26,059 nt of DNA from contig JAEYQN010000073.1 in NCBI GenBank assembly GCA_023409995.1, forward strand, positions 1-26,059, written 5' to 3'. Positions within the stretch are counted from its first letter, which is position 1; each line of letters begins with the position of its first letter. Source of the DNA: Cyanobacteria bacterium OH_CBB_238. GTDB taxonomy: Bacteria; Cyanobacteriota; Vampirovibrionia; Gastranaerophilales; Gastranaerophilaceae. The position numbers and the translations under genes are program-made. Below the pieces are notes generated by a model. That model was given only the letters and a program-made list of their open reading frames with translations. It made no database searches and was not told where the DNA came from. Below are positions 23,149 to 26,059 of this stretch, piece by piece.

Positions 23149-23607
23149 TTATACACTCAATGCTTCTTCCCACATTGTGCTTAGGTTTGCTACGGGCTGT
23201 TTAACCAAGTTTTTAACTTTGTACTGATTATCAGGGAAAAATTTATTCATAAACGTATTTTTAAAATCTTGGAAATCAAGTGAAATTTCAATATTGGAAG
23301 CTTTTTCAAATGTTTCAGAAATATTTGATGAAATTCTACGAGCAAATGATGCAACTGAGTTCATTTTTGTCTTAAAAGTATCACTAAAATTATTTATATT
23401 TCCAACAATAGCACTTGCGAATATTCTTCCTTTTGACATTACTTTTTGAGAAATATTTGGAACTGCTTTTTCAAAAACATCTGCCTGTATAACATTTCCT
23501 TTAAAACTAACTCCAAAAGGATTTGATGAGAGTGAAGATTTCGTTTCAGATGCTTTAGTTGCTTTTTTAGCAATAGCTGTAATTTTAGATATTTCCATGG
23601 TCGTCAT
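23149..23607 (-). CDS. FKG-motif small protein, unknown function
   Basis: A 152-residue protein, not recognised. The N-terminus is Lys/Ser/Thr/Ala-rich (ISKITAIAKKATKASETKSS) and leads to SSNPFGVSFKGN, with FKG at 35-37, the same motif as the large protein ending at 11854. The rest is amphipathic helix (SFARRISSNISETFEKASN) without a membrane segment. The ATG at 23607 abuts AGAGGA with no spacing, with a GAGGA further up; the ATG three codons later (23598) has better spacing from AGAGGA, so the true start may be there. It is the first gene of a two-gene unit with the HEAT-like protein. Confidence 0.7.
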   Translation of the reverse strand: MTTMEISKITAIAKKATKASETKSSLSSNPFGVSFKGNVIQADVFEKAVPNISQKVMSKGRIFASAIVGNINNFSDTFKTKMNSVASFARRISSNISETFEKASNIEISLDFQDFKNTFMNKFFPDNQYKVKNLVKQPVANLSTMWEEALSV

Positions 23608-23683
23608 TCCTCTTATTCTTCCTCTTAATACTACTCCAAATTAGCATAAGCATTTGAATTGTATATCATCCTTTTACAGTAAT

Positions 23684-23699
23684 TAGTCAAAATTGACTA
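23684..23699. promoter_or_regulatory. Perfect palindrome in the divergent region before korA
   Basis: TAGTCAA-aa-TTGACTA has 7-bp arms and a 2-nt centre. The right arm contains a TTGACT -35-like hexamer on both strands, about 77 bp before the minus-strand gene start and about 92 bp before the korA frame's first ATG. It fits an operator for either or both genes. Confidence 0.5.
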
Positions 23700-23737
23700 C
23701 AACTTTAGTTTGGAAACAAATATAGAAGTTAATGGGT

Positions 23738-23743
23738 TATAAT
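23738..23743 (+). promoter_or_regulatory. Possible -10 element of korAB
   Basis: TATAAT lies about 70 bp before the likely korA start at 23812. No convincing -35 is at standard distance. Confidence 0.3.
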
Positions 23744-23811
23744 TTTTATTACAAGGTTGAAAATTCCATACCCGAGTACTAGAATTATCAATGAGATTAG
23801 ACGAGGAAGAA

Positions 23812-25602
23812 ATGAAAGATTTAAGAGTTAGGATTTCCGGTACGTCCGGACAGGGGATTATAAGTTCAGGTGATATTCTTTCTTACGCAACCGCAAGAAA
23901 GGGTTATTATTTAACCACATATAGGTCTTTTCCATCTGAAATAAGAGGTGATGGAAAATGTTATTATCAGCTAAGAATTAGTGAAGATAAGGCTATGACT
24001 GTATCAGAAAAGTGTGATATTTTATTGGCTATTGATGATACGACTTTATTTGAAGGTATTAATATTGTTGCTGATGGTGGTATTGTTTTATACGATTCAG
24101 ATGTAATTAAGACAGAATTAACTGTTAATTCTAATATTATTGTTTATCCTCTTCCTTTGACAACAATTGCTAATGATGTTGCGACTTCAAGATCACGAAA
24201 TATGGTTGGACTGGGTGTAATCGTTGGACTAATTGAAAATTTGAATTTGACCGAACAGGTTATTAAGGATATTCAGAATCGATATAAAACAAAATCTCAA
24301 GACATTATTGATGCAAATATAAAAGCATTTCAGGCCGGTATAGATTATGTTCATAATGATCTAAAAAGATTTGATCAATATTCAACTGTTGAAATGAAAC
24401 CTTCAGGATCTAAGCTTATAATGTCAGGAAATGAGGCTATTGGTCTAGCTGCACTCGCCGCTGGTTGCAGATTTTTTGCAGGTTACCCAATAACTCCTGC
24501 TACAGAAATTATGGAATGGCTTGCTAAAGAACTTCCAAAATTTGGAGGGAGAATGCTTCAGTGTGAAGATGAGATTGCCGCAATAAATTATGCAATAGGA
24601 GCTTCTTATGGTGGTGTAAAATCAATGACAGCTACTAGTGGTCCTGGCTTATCACTGATGCAAGAGGCTATTGGTTTGACATCTATGGCCGAATTACCTT
24701 TGGTTATTGTTGATGTTCAAAGAGGTGGACCGAGTACAGGTATTCCTACGAAAACAGAGCAAAGCGATTTGTGTTCAGCTATTTTTGGAACTCATGGCGA
24801 TTGCCCTAAAATTGTTTTAGCACCAATGAATGTTCAAGATTGTTTTTATCAAACTATTAATGCATTTAATTTTGCAGAAGAATATCAAGTTCCTGTGATA
24901 TTATTGTCTGATGCTTCTTTGGGACCACGAAGAGAGTGTGTAGATATAATTGATTTAGAAAACTTACAACTTACCGAGAGACAAAAATTTGTAATAGAAG
25001 AAGGTGCTGAATATTTAAGATATTTAGATACTGAAAGCGGTATTTCACCAATTTCTTCACCATCAGATATTGGGGGTGCTTATACTGCAACAGGTTTAGA
25101 ACATTCAGCAGATTGTACTCCAACTGCTACGCCTATTGTTCATAAAACAATGACTGAAAAACGTTTTAGAAAGCTAGAAACTGCGACTCATCATTTTTCA
25201 AGTCCTAGAAAGTTTGGTAATGCTGATTCAAATATTGGGGTTATAAGCTGGGGTTCAACTTGTGGAGCAGTACTCGAGGCGATAAACTTAGCAGAAGAAA
25301 AAGGATATCGTATTGAAGCATTATATCCAAGAACTCTATATCCATTTCCAACTCAGTGGATAAAGGAATTTATTAAGGATAAAGATATTGTTATTGTTAT
25401 AGAGGCAAATTATAATGCCCAATTTAAGTCAACAATTGTTGAAAGATGCGTAAACTTGAATAAAGGTATAGATGTTATAGAATTTTTGAAATATGACGGA
25501 AATCCATTTAGTGCAGGAGAAATTTTTGAAGAAATAGAAAAAGCAGTTTCTGCTAATGCTATAAAGAGAAGTCTGCTTACAAACAAACCAAGCCATTTTT
25601 AG
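23812..25602 (+). CDS. korA: 2-oxoacid:ferredoxin oxidoreductase, fused gamma-alpha subunit (2-oxoglutarate type)
   Basis: A 596-residue subunit that, with KorB, oxidatively decarboxylates a 2-oxoacid to an acyl-CoA, reducing ferredoxin. The gamma domain comes first (RVRISGTSGQGIISSGDIL, then FPSEIRGDGKCYYQLRIS), about residues 1-180. The alpha domain follows (GNEAIGLAALAAGCRFFAGYPITPATEIMEW, QCEDEIAAINYAIGASYGG, ATSGPGLSLMQEA, QRGGPSTGIPTKTEQSD), then a domain II ending near ALYPRTLYPFPTQW. The fused gamma-alpha layout and two-subunit operon are typical of KorAB; pyruvate as substrate is not excluded. The frame opens at an ATG at 23791, but GAGGA just before the ATG at 23812 makes that the likelier start. 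KorB follows 11 bp downstream. Confidence 0.92.
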   Translation: MKDLRVRISGTSGQGIISSGDILSYATARKGYYLTTYRSFPSEIRGDGKCYYQLRISEDKAMTVSEKCDILLAIDDTTLFEGINIVADGGIVLYDSDVIKTELTVNSNIIVYPLPLTTIANDVATSRSRNMVGLGVIVGLIENLNLTEQVIKDIQNRYKTKSQDIIDANIKAFQAGIDYVHNDLKRFDQYSTVEMKPSGSKLIMSGNEAIGLAALAAGCRFFAGYPITPATEIMEWLAKELPKFGGRMLQCEDEIAAINYAIGASYGGVKSMTATSGPGLSLMQEAIGLTSMAELPLVIVDVQRGGPSTGIPTKTEQSDLCSAIFGTHGDCPKIVLAPMNVQDCFYQTINAFNFAEEYQVPVILLSDASLGPRRECVDIIDLENLQLTERQKFVIEEGAEYLRYLDTESGISPISSPSDIGGAYTATGLEHSADCTPTATPIVHKTMTEKRFRKLETATHHFSSPRKFGNADSNIGVISWGSTCGAVLEAINLAEEKGYRIEALYPRTLYPFPTQWIKEFIKDKDIVIVIEANYNAQFKSTIVERCVNLNKGIDVIEFLKYDGNPFSAGEIFEEIEKAVSANAIKRSLLTNKPSHF

Positions 25603-25613
25603 AGGATTAATAT

Positions 25614-26059
25614 ATGAGTAAATACGAAGCTAAAGATTATAGAGGAAAAAGAAAACCAACATGGTGTCCAGGTTGTGGTGACTTTGCTGTTTTGAGTGCT
25701 CTTAATACCTCCATGGCAGAACAAGAGTTCGTTCCGCATGAAACTACTATCGTTTCAGGAATAGGATGCTCCAGTAGATTTCCATTTTTCACTTCTACAT
25801 ATGGGTTTCACACTATACATGGTAGAGCTTTACCGGTTGCAATTGGTCTAAAACAAGCAAGACCTGAAACAAACGTAGTTGTAGTTGGTGGAGATGGCGA
25901 TGGATTAAGCATTGGCGGTAATCATTTTATACATGCGGCAAGAAAAAATCCAAATATAACATATATTATGATGGATAATGAAATATATGCGCTAACAAAG
26001 GGCCAATGTTCTCCCACTTCGCGAACAGGCACGGTCACAAAATGTAATCCATATGCTTG
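25614..26059 (+). CDS. korB: 2-oxoacid:ferredoxin oxidoreductase beta subunit (3' truncated by window)
   Basis: The first 148 residues of the thiamine-diphosphate-binding beta subunit, open to the right edge. WCPGCGDF near the N-terminus holds the CPGCG pair conserved in KorB. GIGCSSRFPFF and IHGRALPVAIGLKQA follow, then GGDGDGLSIGGNHFIHAARKN, the GDG TPP/metal motif, and MDNEIYALTKGQCSPT. AGAGGA precedes the ATG at seven bases. It follows korA in the same operon. The visible part has no frameshift. Confidence 0.93.
   Translation, partial: MSKYEAKDYRGKRKPTWCPGCGDFAVLSALNTSMAEQEFVPHETTIVSGIGCSSRFPFFTSTYGFHTIHGRALPVAIGLKQARPETNVVVVGGDGDGLSIGGNHFIHAARKNPNITYIMMDNEIYALTKGQCSPTSRTGTVTKCNPYA

Overview
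This is an AT-rich bacterial window (about one third G+C by eye) with compact genes on both strands and many TTG starts. The gene set suggests an anaerobic, non-photosynthetic relative of Cyanobacteria, of the Melainabacteria/Vampirovibrionia (Gastranaerophilales) type. The grounds are an SLH-domain envelope protein, a SigB/SigF-like sigma factor coupled to a prepilin peptidase, a ferredoxin-dependent 2-oxoacid oxidoreductase, and lineage-specific-looking proteins with an N-terminal FKG motif. The placement is an inference; no rRNA or tRNA lies in the window to confirm it.

Layout. 1-1661: 3' part of a repetitive adhesin or fibre-like protein with 18 units of about 17 residues, an S74-type chaperone domain and a coiled coil. 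1666-4842 (-): SWIM-SNF2 helicase. 4996-6740 (-): sigma factor and prepilin peptidase in a translationally coupled pair. 6817-7209 (-): cytidine deaminase. 7405-9985 (+): a secreted unknown protein, murA, and a small protein made of two RWYD repeats. 10064-13476 (-): SLH protein and two unknown proteins. 13880-14541 (+): two tandem paralogues of unknown function. 14839-17020 (+): Hsp20, a small ACT-like protein and a CoA-disulfide reductase/NADH oxidase-type flavoprotein. 17081-18310 (-): S41 processing protease. 18496-20122 (+): an unknown protein overlapping mnmA. 20119-21654 (-): polytopic GT-C-like membrane protein. 21745-22671 (+): AcsE-like methyltetrahydrofolate methyltransferase. 22746-23607 (-): a HEAT-like protein and an FKG-motif protein. 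23812-26059 (+): korA and the start of korB.

Most of the window is ordinary chromosomal housekeeping. I see no CRISPR array, transposase, integrase, phage module or RNA gene. Six intrinsic terminators separate most transcription units. The more interesting signals are regulatory: a promoter whose predicted start lies inside the hsp20 terminator hairpin, a shared TAGCGA...TCGCTA palindrome at two distant promoters, and a 9-bp inverted repeat in the hsp20 leader. Beside these stand several unrecognised small gene families. I found no convincing new multi-gene defence or biosynthetic system.
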